This document shows positions 1 to 8,482 of a DNA stretch of 64,000 nt, piece by piece. A program made the position numbers and the translations under genes. Each line of letters begins with the position of its first letter. The stretch's first letter is position 1. This stretch comes from Aromatoleum toluolicum (lineage in GTDB: Bacteria > Pseudomonadota > Gammaproteobacteria > Burkholderiales > Rhodocyclaceae): contig NZ_WTVS01000007.1 in the NCBI RefSeq assembly GCF_012911005.2, positions 54,995 through 118,994 on the forward strand, read 5' to 3'. The notes under the pieces were generated by a model that worked only from the letters and a program-made list of their open reading frames with translations, searched no databases and was not told the DNA's origin.

Positions 1-191
1 TGAAGCTCACCCTCTTCGACCTCGAAACCGACGCAAACTGCACTCGCGACCTCTCAGCCGAAAATCCGGAACTCGTAAATCGGCTGTGGCAGGACTTGCG
101 CGACTGGATCGAACGCGATCCGGTTGTGCGCCGTCACCTCTTGAGCGCACCGTCCGCAACGCCGGCTATTCCGGCTTCTTCTCTTGGTTAG
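1..191 (+). CDS. Sulfatase-like protein, C-terminal fragment (5' end outside window)
   Basis: An open frame runs in from the left edge and stops at 189-191, giving about 62 residues. It opens with KLTLFDLETDANCTRDL and continues through ENPELVNRLWQDLRDW. The pattern 'LFDLE.D...T.DL..ENPELV..L...L..W' is the usual C-terminal tail of type I (formylglycine) sulfatases and related alkaline-phosphatase-superfamily hydrolases, where it follows the catalytic domain. The active-site part is not in the window, so substrate and activity cannot be judged. The 3' end overlaps the convergent TPR gene by 26 bp. Family call is from the tail alone. Confidence 0.6.
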   Translation, partial: KLTLFDLETDANCTRDLSAENPELVNRLWQDLRDWIERDPVVRRHLLSAPSATPAIPASSLG

Positions 192-1026
192 TCTTGAACG
201 ACTCGATCCAACGCCGCTGAATTTCCTCCGGTGGGCAGAAGCGACAAGAGCGACCGCTCCCTACGTCAGCGGGTTTGCCAGCTTCCGTCGATAGCCCATC
301 GTTTTGCACGGTCGGTTCGACCGGAGCCTCCACTGCAAGGACCGGATCCTGAAGCTCGAGCTCGAGGGTATCGGACGGCGGCGCCTCTGTGGGCCTGTCG
401 GCGGGAGCGGGGAGAGGAGCTATTCGCGCGATCGGTTCGGGAAACGGCTCCTTCCCACCTAATTCGAGATAACGCTTCTGCAGCATTTGCGAATCGGGAT
501 TATGCTGTAAACCACGTGTGACCGTTTCACGGGCCTCTCCTTCTTGACCTTGCTCCTCTTGAATCAGTGATAGCTCGCTGTACGCACTAATCTCCATAGG
601 GTCAAGGGAAATTGCTCGCTGGAATGCAAGAACGGCTGCCCCTGTATCACCCCGCAGCTTCAGCGCACGCCCCCTGTCGACATGGACCTTCGGCAACATC
701 CGGAACCCGGGTTTTGCGGCACGAATCACGTAGTCGCAGCCGCCAATTGCTTCATTGAGATTGTGCGAGAACGTAGCCTTGTCCCCAAGAGCCTTGATCG
801 CCCGATAGCGTAAACGGACGCAGTCGCACCAGTGATGTGTATGTTCCCACCCCACATCTGGCTCGGTTTTCATGTGGTAGCGCTTGTCCTTCCCACCAAA
901 GACGAGCGCAGAACAGAGGGCCGTTTCCTGAGGCGTTGCGCCGAATGGTTCGAGCGCTATGCCTGCACTACTCACCAGGAGGCCAACAATTCCGACCACA
1001 AGCGGCGCGATCCTGTGACATGACAT
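166..1026 (-). CDS. Secreted TPR-containing protein
   Basis: The 286-aa product begins with a short basic segment and a hydrophobic stretch (residues about 7-25, VVGIVGLLVSSAGIAL), which looks like a Sec signal peptide. Residues about 85-185 form two or three degenerate tetratricopeptide repeats (for example DTGAAVLAFQRAISLDPMEI followed by SAYSELSLIQEEQGQ). The C-terminal third is Pro/Glu-rich and probably disordered, with a CRFCPPEE motif near the end. TPR proteins at exopolysaccharide loci often scaffold export machinery, but no specific role can be read here. It is the last gene of the minus-strand glycosyltransferase run, 12 bp after the GT2 gene. Confidence 0.65.
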   Translation of the reverse strand: MSCHRIAPLVVGIVGLLVSSAGIALEPFGATPQETALCSALVFGGKDKRYHMKTEPDVGWEHTHHWCDCVRLRYRAIKALGDKATFSHNLNEAIGGCDYVIRAAKPGFRMLPKVHVDRGRALKLRGDTGAAVLAFQRAISLDPMEISAYSELSLIQEEQGQEGEARETVTRGLQHNPDSQMLQKRYLELGGKEPFPEPIARIAPLPAPADRPTEAPPSDTLELELQDPVLAVEAPVEPTVQNDGLSTEAGKPADVGSGRSCRFCPPEEIQRRWIESFKTNQEKKPE

Positions 1027-1038
1027 CGATGCTCTCCC

Positions 1039-2085
1039 TCAAGAATCCATCTGCTGCGCGGGCATCCGATCCTTTGCCTGATCCCTGCTCCGCATCGAGT
1101 CGACCACCTCGCCCGCAGCAGGACGACACGCGGTATCACCGCCCGGCCAGGCACCGGAGTACCTCTCAACAAAGAACTGCGGCCGACGTTTGGTCTCCAT
1201 GTAGATCTTCGCCAGATACTCGCCGATGATGCCGATACACAGCAGCTGAACACCGCCCAGCAGGTACATCGGAACCACCGTCGACGCCCAGCCAGGTACG
1301 GCGCTGTCGGAGAAGAGGCGGATCCATACTGCCCAGATCGTCACGGCGAAGCTCGCGAGCGAGATGAGCACGCCGAGCCCTGTGATCATCCGCAGCGGCG
1401 CTGCCGAAAACGATGTAACCCCCTGCCACGCGAATGCGAGCATCTTCCCGAGCGGGTACTTGGATTCGCCAGCGAAACGCTCGGCGCGATCGTAATAGAC
1501 GATGGCCGAGGGAAAACCAAGCTGAGGAATGATGCCCCGCAGGAAAAGATTGCTCTCGCCGAACTGGCGCAAAGCCTCGAGAGCCCGCCTGCCGAGCAAT
1601 CGGTAGTCGGCATGATTGAAGATGATCTCGACCCCCATGCGCGCCACCATTCGATAGTAGGCTTCGGCGGTGAAGCGTTTGAACAGGGTATCGGTGCTGC
1701 GATGCTTGCGCACGCCGTACACGACTTCTGCACCGTGCGCATGAGCAACCAGCATTTCAACGATCGCGCCGAGATCATCCTGGAGGTCGGCATCCACGGT
1801 AACGACTGCATCGCCCTCTGCAGCGAAAAGTCCGGCCAGAAGTGCGTTCTGGTGCCCCCGATTGCGAGACAACTTGAGCCCGCGGACACAGGAATGCAGG
1901 CTCGACAACTCCTCGATGAGAGGCCAAGTCCGGTCGCGACTACCGTCATCGACAAAGATGACATGGCTGCCCGAGGCGATTCGCCCATCACCGACTAGTT
2001 CATTGAGCAAGGCCAGAAGGCGCCGGGCAGTTTCCGGGAGCACCGCCTCCTCGTTGTAGCAGGGCACGACGACGGACAGGATCAT
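1039..2085 (-). CDS. GtrB-type polyprenyl-phosphate glycosyltransferase (GT2)
   Basis: The 348-aa protein has an N-terminal GT-A fold of the dolichol-phosphate-mannose-synthase type. It starts SVVVPCYNEEAVLPETARRL and carries the metal/nucleotide-sugar motif VDADLQDD near residue 98 and a KLSRNRGHQNALLAGL segment. Residues about 230-320 hold two transmembrane helices. This is the arrangement of GtrB/DPM1 enzymes, which transfer a sugar from a nucleotide donor to undecaprenyl phosphate on the cytoplasmic face. The start codon overlaps the end of gtrA by 4 bp, so the two are probably translationally coupled. The sugar is unknown. Confidence 0.88.
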   Translation of the reverse strand: MILSVVVPCYNEEAVLPETARRLLALLNELVGDGRIASGSHVIFVDDGSRDRTWPLIEELSSLHSCVRGLKLSRNRGHQNALLAGLFAAEGDAVVTVDADLQDDLGAIVEMLVAHAHGAEVVYGVRKHRSTDTLFKRFTAEAYYRMVARMGVEIIFNHADYRLLGRRALEALRQFGESNLFLRGIIPQLGFPSAIVYYDRAERFAGESKYPLGKMLAFAWQGVTSFSAAPLRMITGLGVLISLASFAVTIWAVWIRLFSDSAVPGWASTVVPMYLLGGVQLLCIGIIGEYLAKIYMETKRRPQFFVERYSGAWPGGDTACRPAAGEVVDSMRSRDQAKDRMPAQQMDS

Positions 2086-2513
2086 GATTCGGGCTCCTTG
2101 ACCTGCGGGACGGGAAGCACGGTGGCCGCGAAGGTCCAGCTCCGGTTCAGAGCGAAGTTCCAGATCAGCGTGCCCGACGTCGCTACGACCTGAGCAGGCA
2201 CGTAGTGGATGCCGAAAACGCCTTGCATCAGATAAAGCAACAGCGCATTCAGGCCGAGCGCGCTCGTGGCAACGACGGCGAAGCGCGGCAGCGCCCGCGC
2301 GTGAGGACTATCGGATTCGAAGGTGTAGTGCCGGTTGAGGGCGTAGTTGAGCAACGCACTCAGCCCGAAGCCGACACTGCTGGCAGGGACGGGCGGTAGC
2401 ATGCTGCTCTGCACCAGAGCGATGAGGACAACGAAGTGCAGCGCGGTCGCGAATCCCCCTATCAGCAGGAAAGGCAGGAACTGGTTTCTAAGCTGCATGA
2501 TCTTCGAGCTCAT
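2082..2513 (-). CDS. GtrA family membrane protein (lipid-linked sugar flippase)
   Basis: The protein is about 143 aa with four predicted transmembrane helices and the usual GtrA opening (FLLIGGFATALHFVVLIALV). A conserved LNYALNRHYTF element lies after helix 2 and WNFALNRSWTF after helix 4. GtrA proteins are thought to flip polyprenyl-phosphate-linked sugars to the periplasm. The start was set at the ATG before SSKIMQ; ATGs at 2537 and 2498 are also in frame. The gene sits between gtrB and a GT-C transferase, completing a three-component sugar-addition module. It overlaps both neighbours. Confidence 0.85.
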   Translation of the reverse strand: MSSKIMQLRNQFLPFLLIGGFATALHFVVLIALVQSSMLPPVPASSVGFGLSALLNYALNRHYTFESDSPHARALPRFAVVATSALGLNALLLYLMQGVFGIHYVPAQVVATSGTLIWNFALNRSWTFAATVLPVPQVKEPES

Positions 2514-4008
2514 GCAGGCGCGCGGCATAGCCGGCAAGGAGCACGATCAGGACCCACAGGACCGGCACATGATATTTTCCCGCGCTCTCGAATACGGCAT
2601 GCAGGATCAGGAGATACAGCCAGAGCCACAGTGGCGTGCGGACGATCGGCGCCACGGATGCCCCACGCCGGATCAGGCTGAGGACGACTGCGACGAGCAG
2701 TATCCACGCGACGAGCCAGTACAGGTTCGCAACGAGCTTGAGCGCGGCGTAGACAGATCCCCCCTCTCTGCCGTCCCGGCCGACCTTGAGCGTGTTGTAG
2801 ACACCGACCGCATCATCGCCCATGAAACGCACCAGCTTTTCGGCGCCGAGCGTAGCGAAGTCGTCAGGATGGGCGCGGATCCAGGCGAGCGCCAGGACTT
2901 TTCCGCGCAGATCGCGCTCGCTCTCGCTGAATGAGGACAGGTCAACCTCGCCGACGGGCGTGTAGCCGCCGGTCGCGAGCGGGTTGTTTGCACGGTAGAA
3001 ATTCTCGCCGCCGTTCGTGGACACCAGCACGAAGCGGTCGAACACTAGGTGATTGCGCAGGCTCCAGGGCGCGACGGCAACTGTCGCGGCAACCAATATG
3101 AGCAGTGCATGCGAGAGCGCGCGCAGGCGCTCGCGATACAGCGCGATCAGGAAGACGGCCGCTAGCAGAGGAAGGAACTGCAGGGAAGGCTGCACGAGGA
3201 TGCACAAGCCCAACAGCAGCCCGCCGCGCAAGGCGGCCCACCGGCCGCCGGCGCCCTTGAGAAGCGTCACGACCGCGAGGAAGGCCCACGGCAGAAGGGT
3301 GACGATCAGCATCTCCTTCTCGGCCGTTGCGGTGTTGGCGACGAGGTTCGGCCAGCACGCGAAGAGCAGCGCCGCAAGGCTGGCGGCGCGAGGCCCGGCC
3401 AGCACGCCCGCGAGGCGCGAGATGCCGACAGCGGCGACGATGTACTGGAACAGATTGGCCGCCAGCAGCGCTACCCGCCCCTCTCCCAACATGCCCACCC
3501 AGAGAGACAGGAAGAGTGGGTAACCGACTGGCCAGTACGCGCGGGTACCAGCAACTTCATAGGTGTGGTCTGTCGCCAGGCGGCTCGCGAGCCCCATGTA
3601 CACGGCGCCATCGGACCCCGACTCGGCGGGAAAGACGGTCACCCAGAGCCCTCTCAGGACAGCCCCGGCCAGCACGATCTGCCACACCGGAATGCGACCG
3701 GCGATGTCCGCAAGGCGAAGTGCGAAAGCCGCTGCCAACGCACCGCCCCGGGCGAGCGCCGGTGCAAGAAAGATCAGCGCAAGAATTCCGGCAATGCTCC
3801 ACGACAGCGGGCCTTCCATGCCGCCGACGGTGCGCAGAGTAAGGAGGCAGGTGGCGAAGCAGGCGAGCAACGCAAGGGCCACCATGACCCAATCGAGCCA
3901 GGCGCCAGCAAGTAGATTCGCGACGACATCCCCATGCGCAGGCCGAGCATTCGACGCCGAATCGCGAGTCAGGATGGGTTGCGCAGCGTAGCCGGCACGA
4001 TCGCTCAT
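2488..4008 (-). CDS. GT-C (ArnT/PMT-like, GT39-type) membrane glycosyltransferase
   Basis: This 506-aa polytopic protein has about 10-12 hydrophobic segments and a soluble C-terminal part. After the first helices it carries ESGSDGAVYMGLASRL, which fits the acidic first periplasmic loop of GT-C transferases; the family uses it with polyprenyl-phosphate sugars as donors. The start at 4008 follows a strong AGGAGG ribosome site; an in-frame extension to 4068 would overlap the upstream GT4 gene. With GtrA and GtrB next door it is the likely final transferase, moving a sugar onto a lipid- or cell-envelope-linked acceptor in the periplasm. The acceptor is unknown. Confidence 0.8.
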   Translation of the reverse strand: MSDRAGYAAQPILTRDSASNARPAHGDVVANLLAGAWLDWVMVALALLACFATCLLTLRTVGGMEGPLSWSIAGILALIFLAPALARGGALAAAFALRLADIAGRIPVWQIVLAGAVLRGLWVTVFPAESGSDGAVYMGLASRLATDHTYEVAGTRAYWPVGYPLFLSLWVGMLGEGRVALLAANLFQYIVAAVGISRLAGVLAGPRAASLAALLFACWPNLVANTATAEKEMLIVTLLPWAFLAVVTLLKGAGGRWAALRGGLLLGLCILVQPSLQFLPLLAAVFLIALYRERLRALSHALLILVAATVAVAPWSLRNHLVFDRFVLVSTNGGENFYRANNPLATGGYTPVGEVDLSSFSESERDLRGKVLALAWIRAHPDDFATLGAEKLVRFMGDDAVGVYNTLKVGRDGREGGSVYAALKLVANLYWLVAWILLVAVVLSLIRRGASVAPIVRTPLWLWLYLLILHAVFESAGKYHVPVLWVLIVLLAGYAARLHELEDHAA

Positions 4009-4033
4009 TTTCCTCCTGCCTCCGCTCAGCGGC

Positions 4034-5173
4034 CTATACGATGCTGCCGGTGCGGCGTGCCACGGCATCCCAGTTGAGGTCTCGACGCGCGCGCGCCTGC
4101 GCGTTCGCAGCGAGCGATTCGATCAGTTGCGCGTCGCCCAACAGGCGGTCGATCACGGCGACGACCGCTTTGTCGTCGCAGCCATCAACTCGCAGGCCGG
4201 TGACGCCGTCCAGCACGGCCGCGCCGGTACCGCCGGCGGTTCCCGCGACAGAGACCTTGCCGCAAGCCGCCGCCTCGAGGAACACTAGGCCGAAGCCTTC
4301 CGTGTCACCGTCGATGTCGCGATTCACGAGCACGAAGAGGTCGCAGGCGTTGTACCAGCGCGGCAGGTCGTCCATCGGGACGTGCCCGAGAAGATGCACG
4401 CGCTCGGCCACACCCGTCTCGCGCGCGAGCGTTTCAAGATAGGCGCGATCTTCGCCGATGCCGACGATGGCGTAATGGACGTCATGCCCCGCGGCGCACA
4501 GGTCGGGCAGACAGCGGATCACCGTATCGAAACCCTTGCGCCGGTTCAGCCGGCCGACCGACAGCAACAGCCGGGCGCCGGGCCGCAGTTGCAGGCTGTC
4601 ACGCAGGTCCTGGCACGGCAGTCCAGGGCTGAAACGTGCAACATCGACACCGGGATTGATGATGACGATGCGGTCGCGCGGGACTCCCATGCCGACCAGC
4701 ACCTCGAACGTGAAGTCGCTGTTGGCGATGACATGGTCGGCATGACGGAGCACGAAGCGCATCACCCGGTATTTGTTCCCGCGCCCCCAGCCGGTGAGCT
4801 CCTCGCCGTGCGCATACACCGTCACGGAGCGGCCGATGAGGCGCGCAATAATCCATGCGACGAGCCCTTCGGGCAGTGCGCGCCCGGCATGGACCGCGCC
4901 GAATGACTGGCCGAGCGACAGCACGACCGACTTCGCGAGCAGCCTCAGGTACATGGTCAGCGACTCGGGACGCAGCCACGGGACACGGCGCAGGTTGACG
5001 CGATGGACAGAATTCGGATGACCGGCGTCGTGTACGTCGCCACCCGGCACCGCGGCCGTGACGATCGCGATCTCCTTGCCGCCCAGGCGGCGATAGACTT
5101 CGTCGAACCACACGGCGGTTCCGCCCTTGGTCGGCAGGAAGAGTTCGGTGATGACGAGGTAACCCTGCTTCAT
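4034..5173 (-). CDS. Glycosyltransferase family 4 (GT-B fold)
   Basis: The 379-aa protein has the two-lobed GT-B layout. Its N-terminal domain starts YLVITELFLPTKGGTAVWFDEV, a linker LLSVGRLNRRKGFDTVI opens the donor domain, and the family E-x7-E donor motif appears as EGFGLVFLEAAACG near residue 285. These enzymes are retaining cytoplasmic glycosyltransferases, usually mannosyl-, glucosyl- or GlcNAc-transferases. The gene lies 25 bp upstream of the GT-C gene and 34 bp downstream of the deacetylase-like gene, consistent with one operon. Sugar specificity cannot be assigned from sequence. Confidence 0.88.
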   Translation of the reverse strand: MKQGYLVITELFLPTKGGTAVWFDEVYRRLGGKEIAIVTAAVPGGDVHDAGHPNSVHRVNLRRVPWLRPESLTMYLRLLAKSVVLSLGQSFGAVHAGRALPEGLVAWIIARLIGRSVTVYAHGEELTGWGRGNKYRVMRFVLRHADHVIANSDFTFEVLVGMGVPRDRIVIINPGVDVARFSPGLPCQDLRDSLQLRPGARLLLSVGRLNRRKGFDTVIRCLPDLCAAGHDVHYAIVGIGEDRAYLETLARETGVAERVHLLGHVPMDDLPRWYNACDLFVLVNRDIDGDTEGFGLVFLEAAACGKVSVAGTAGGTGAAVLDGVTGLRVDGCDDKAVVAVIDRLLGDAQLIESLAANAQARARRDLNWDAVARRTGSIV

Positions 5174-5207
5174 CAGTCTTCACATCCAGGCGGAATCACG
5201 GGAAAGT

Positions 5208-6467
5208 CTAGCAACGGCCTGCATCGGGCGAGCGTCGGTATGTCACGTCGCCAAGCAAATACCTTGCTGCGCCGAGCAGGGCGCCCAGACCGCTGTATTT
5301 GAGGAGCCTGGCCACGCCCGGCTCATTGCAGACTCTGGCGCACCACGCGGCAAGCCGCGGCGTCCACCGCCGCTCGCGGAGCGGCGACGCAGCGTCGCGC
5401 AGGGCCTGCGCCAGTTCGGCGGTGGTCGTGAAACATAGATCCGGCCGGACAGACTGCGCCATGCGCAGCGCGCGGCCGAGCTCGGCGACTGCCGCGACGC
5501 GTGCTGGCGGCGGGCCGATGAAGCTCTCGCGGTGCGTTTCGAGCAGCAAGGGCCGGCCCTCGCCGCACTTGCGCGCTAGAGCGGCGGTCACATCTTCGGC
5601 ACGGTGCCCGCGCACCGGTTCGAAATAGGCGTCGCGCACGACGTAGGTGACGCCGCCTCGCCCGATTTCTCCATTGCGGATGCGGCGCGCGGGCGGCAGC
5701 AGCCGGCCGGCGGCGTCTCGCCCTTCGTAGCGCCAACCCGGCGTGACCACCACCCGCACGCCGTGTGCGGCCCAAGCTTGCTCGACGCCATCGTCCCACA
5801 CGAATGTGTTCGGCACTGCGACCTCGGGGGCACCTCCAAACACGCGTTGCAGCAGGTCGGTCTCTTCGTGCACCGCCTGCGCGACCGCAACGGGATCGAG
5901 CGGAGCGCTGGGCAGGCAGGTGCAATCGACCCACCGGCTTTGCAGCGGTGACGGGAGCGCTTCGCTGCGCAGCCCCCCTTCGTCTAACCAGCGCAATATC
6001 CCCTCGGAATTGCACCCGTCGGCCACACGCAGCCGCGCCATTAAGGAGGCGGGCCAGAAGTGCTCCAGACCGTGCCGTTGGAGCGCGAAGACGCCTGCGC
6101 GACACCCATCGCACATCGCAGCGACGATCGGCGCGAAATCCGGCTCAAGAAGCGAACGACGGGCATAGAGGGAGAAGCCGGAGGCACGGATTGCGGCGGC
6201 GTCGGGCACACCGCCTACGACGCCGAGGGTCATCACTGCGGACCGCCCACCGCGGTCGCGCACCGCCCCCAGTGTCGCGGCAATCTCGCGCAGGGCCGCA
6301 GCGTCTTCCTCCGGCCCCGGCCCCCAGTCGTCACTTTCAACGATCAGGACGGGCCGAGCGAGTACGGGCTCGCGCCACACGGCCGCGAGGGCGCGCCGGT
6401 GCAGCACCGCCAGCGCAATAACCGCAAAGCCGAACCACGCGAGGATCAGGATCAGTGCATAACCCAT
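5208..6467 (-). CDS. Membrane-anchored polysaccharide-deacetylase-like protein of uncertain function
   Basis: The 419-aa protein starts with one transmembrane helix (MGYALILILAWFGFAVIALA). It is followed by a soluble domain opening PVLIVESDDWGPGPEEDAAALREIA. The adjacent aspartates in ESDDWG resemble the metal-binding Asp pair at the start of NodB-type carbohydrate esterases, and a later LLLETHRESF could supply a histidine, but the classic NodB H-x3-H motif is not obvious. The start was placed at the Met just before the helix; the open frame extends to 6560. As the first gene of the minus-strand glycan operon it probably trims or modifies a glycan. The family call is tentative. Confidence 0.55.
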   Translation of the reverse strand: MGYALILILAWFGFAVIALAVLHRRALAAVWREPVLARPVLIVESDDWGPGPEEDAAALREIAATLGAVRDRGGRSAVMTLGVVGGVPDAAAIRASGFSLYARRSLLEPDFAPIVAAMCDGCRAGVFALQRHGLEHFWPASLMARLRVADGCNSEGILRWLDEGGLRSEALPSPLQSRWVDCTCLPSAPLDPVAVAQAVHEETDLLQRVFGGAPEVAVPNTFVWDDGVEQAWAAHGVRVVVTPGWRYEGRDAAGRLLPPARRIRNGEIGRGGVTYVVRDAYFEPVRGHRAEDVTAALARKCGEGRPLLLETHRESFIGPPPARVAAVAELGRALRMAQSVRPDLCFTTTAELAQALRDAASPLRERRWTPRLAAWCARVCNEPGVARLLKYSGLGALLGAARYLLGDVTYRRSPDAGRC

Positions 6468-6525
6468 CGAAAATCCGGGGGCTGCGGGTGGACGACGAAA
6501 CCACGGGAGCCGCACGAGGCAGGGT

Positions 6526-6565
6526 GTCGAATGCACGCACGAGCGTGACCTGTGCTGCATTCGAC
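6526..6565. promoter_or_regulatory. Widely spaced inverted repeat between divergent glycan genes
   Basis: GTCGAATGCA at 6526-6535 is perfectly repeated in reverse as TGCATTCGAC at 6556-6565, with a 20-bp spacer. It lies in the 155-bp gap between the deacetylase-like gene (minus) and the asparagine-synthetase-like gene (plus), so a dimeric regulator bound here could control both. A hairpin is an alternative, but there is no T tract to make it a terminator. The binding protein is unknown. Confidence 0.4.
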
Positions 6566-6622
6566 GGGGCCGCCATCCGATAACATGGCCGCTGCCCCGA
6601 TCAAGTGGACGACGGCGAACTC

Positions 6623-8482
6623 ATGAACATGCGACGAATCCTTTGCGGCTGGGTGAACCTTGCGGGCGGAGGCGGCACAACTTCGGACACGCTCGATGCG
6701 ATGTTTGCCGCGGACGGGGCGCCCCCGGCGGAGCATCGTCTGGAACTGGGCGGCGCGGGTTGCGTCGGAACGGGACCGACCGGGAGCTCCGTCGCGCAGG
6801 ACGCCGACGCGGGACGCGCCGCCATCCTGCTTGGCCGGCCGCGCTGGCACCATGCCGAGGTTGCCGCCGACGGCCGCGACCACGGGCACGCGGCTGCCGC
6901 GCTGCGCCGTTACGCGGCGGTCGGCGAGCGCATTCTCGAGGAGTTGCAGGGCAGCTTTGCGCTCGTGCTGATCGACCTGCGCGCGGGCACCGCGCTGCTC
7001 GCCGTGGACCGCACCGGCATCGAACGACTGTGTTTCGCCCGTGTCGGCCCCCTGCTCGTTTTCTCGACGAGTGCCCGCGCAGTCGCGGCACATCCCGGTG
7101 TTCGCGCAGGATTGAGCCGCCAAGCGCTGTTCGAGTACCTGTACTGCCACATGGTGCCGAGCCCGGACACGGTGTTCGAGGGGATCGAGAAGTTGCTGCC
7201 AGCTCAGCGGCTGGTCGCCACCGCCGACAGGGCGGCACGCGAGTTCTACTGGTCCTTGCAGTTCGCGTCGGACACACGGGCAGACGAGCAGGATCAGGAA
7301 CGAACCTTCCGCCAGCTCTTGCGTCAGTCCGTTGAGCGGCAACTCGACCATGTGCCGGCCGGAGCATTCCTGTCCGGGGGGACAGACAGCTCGACCGTCA
7401 CTGGCATGCTCGGCGAAATCAGCGGACAGGCTCCACGCACCTTCTCGATCGGCTTTGACGCCGAAGGCTTCGACGAACTTGATTATGCCCGCATCACCGC
7501 ACGCCACTTCGGCGCGGACGCGACCGAATTCTACGTCACGCCGGAACACGTCGCTGAGGCGCTGCCGCTCATTGCGAGCGCCTACGACGAGCCCTTCGGC
7601 AACGCTTCGGCAGTGCCGACCTACTTCTGTGCTCGCATCGCCCGCGAGCATGGCATCACCGCGATGCTGGCCGGGGACGGCGGCGATGAATTCTTCGGCG
7701 GAAATGTGCGCTACGCGAAACAGGGCATATTCGAGCACTACCAGGCCGTCCCGTACACGTTGCGTCGGGTGCTCGAACCGCTGGTGTTCGGATTTCCGTT
7801 CGGTTCGGCACTGTTGCCGGTGCGCAAGGCACAAAGCTATATCCGCCAAGCCACAGTCCCCCTGCCCGATCGCCTGGAAACGTACAATTTCCTGTCCCGC
7901 GACGCACTCGCGGACATCTTCGAACCGGAGTTCATTGCCGGAATCGACACGGAACGGCCACTCGCGCTGATGCGCGAGGCCTACTTCCGCGCCGGCTCGC
8001 ACAAACCGGTCGACCGCATGATGCGTCTCGACCACAAGGTCACGCTGGCCGACAACGATCTGCGCAAGGTGTCGCGCATGTGCGAAGCCGCAGGCGTCGA
8101 AGTCCGCTTTCCGTTCCTCGACGAGGATCTGATCGCCTTCTCGGGCACGCTTTCCGTGCGCCAGAAAGTGAGTGGCGCCCGCCTGCGTGTATTTTTCAAA
8201 CAGGCGCTGCGCGATTTCCTGCCGGGCGAGACGATCACCAAATCCAAGCATGGTTTCGGTCTGCCGTTCGGCCTGTGGCTGGCCGCGGACGGCCCACTGC
8301 GTTCGCAGGCGGTCGCCGCACTGGACAGCCTCGCCCGTCGCGGGATCATTCGTCCGGACTATCTGCGGAAGCTGTGGCGGGAACATTCGTCGGGCCATGC
8401 GAGCTATTACGGAGTCATGATCTGGGTACTGACCCAGCTGGAACTCTGGCTGCAGCGGAATGGCGGTCCGGCCGATCATTAA
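6623..8482 (+). CDS. Asparagine-synthetase-like amidotransferase with degenerate glutaminase domain
   Basis: The protein is about 619 aa. The C-terminal synthetase half is well conserved: the ATP pyrophosphatase loop AFLSGGTDSSTV, then FSIGFDAEGFDELDYAR, ITAMLAGDGGDEFFGG, and a C-terminal KSKHGFGLPFGLWL. The N-terminal class-II glutaminase half is not: the product begins MNMRRILCGWVN, so no cysteine follows the initiator Met, and the usual NGEIYN element is missing. An in-frame GTG at 6605 does not fix this. Such enzymes normally move amide nitrogen from glutamine to an acyl-AMP acceptor; this one may use ammonia or a different acceptor. It is transcribed away from the XrtA operon, overlapping its last gene by 68 bp tail to tail. 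Confidence 0.82.
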   Translation: MNMRRILCGWVNLAGGGGTTSDTLDAMFAADGAPPAEHRLELGGAGCVGTGPTGSSVAQDADAGRAAILLGRPRWHHAEVAADGRDHGHAAAALRRYAAVGERILEELQGSFALVLIDLRAGTALLAVDRTGIERLCFARVGPLLVFSTSARAVAAHPGVRAGLSRQALFEYLYCHMVPSPDTVFEGIEKLLPAQRLVATADRAAREFYWSLQFASDTRADEQDQERTFRQLLRQSVERQLDHVPAGAFLSGGTDSSTVTGMLGEISGQAPRTFSIGFDAEGFDELDYARITARHFGADATEFYVTPEHVAEALPLIASAYDEPFGNASAVPTYFCARIAREHGITAMLAGDGGDEFFGGNVRYAKQGIFEHYQAVPYTLRRVLEPLVFGFPFGSALLPVRKAQSYIRQATVPLPDRLETYNFLSRDALADIFEPEFIAGIDTERPLALMREAYFRAGSHKPVDRMMRLDHKVTLADNDLRKVSRMCEAAGVEVRFPFLDEDLIAFSGTLSVRQKVSGARLRVFFKQALRDFLPGETITKSKHGFGLPFGLWLAADGPLRSQAVAALDSLARRGIIRPDYLRKLWREHSSGHASYYGVMIWVLTQLELWLQRNGGPADH

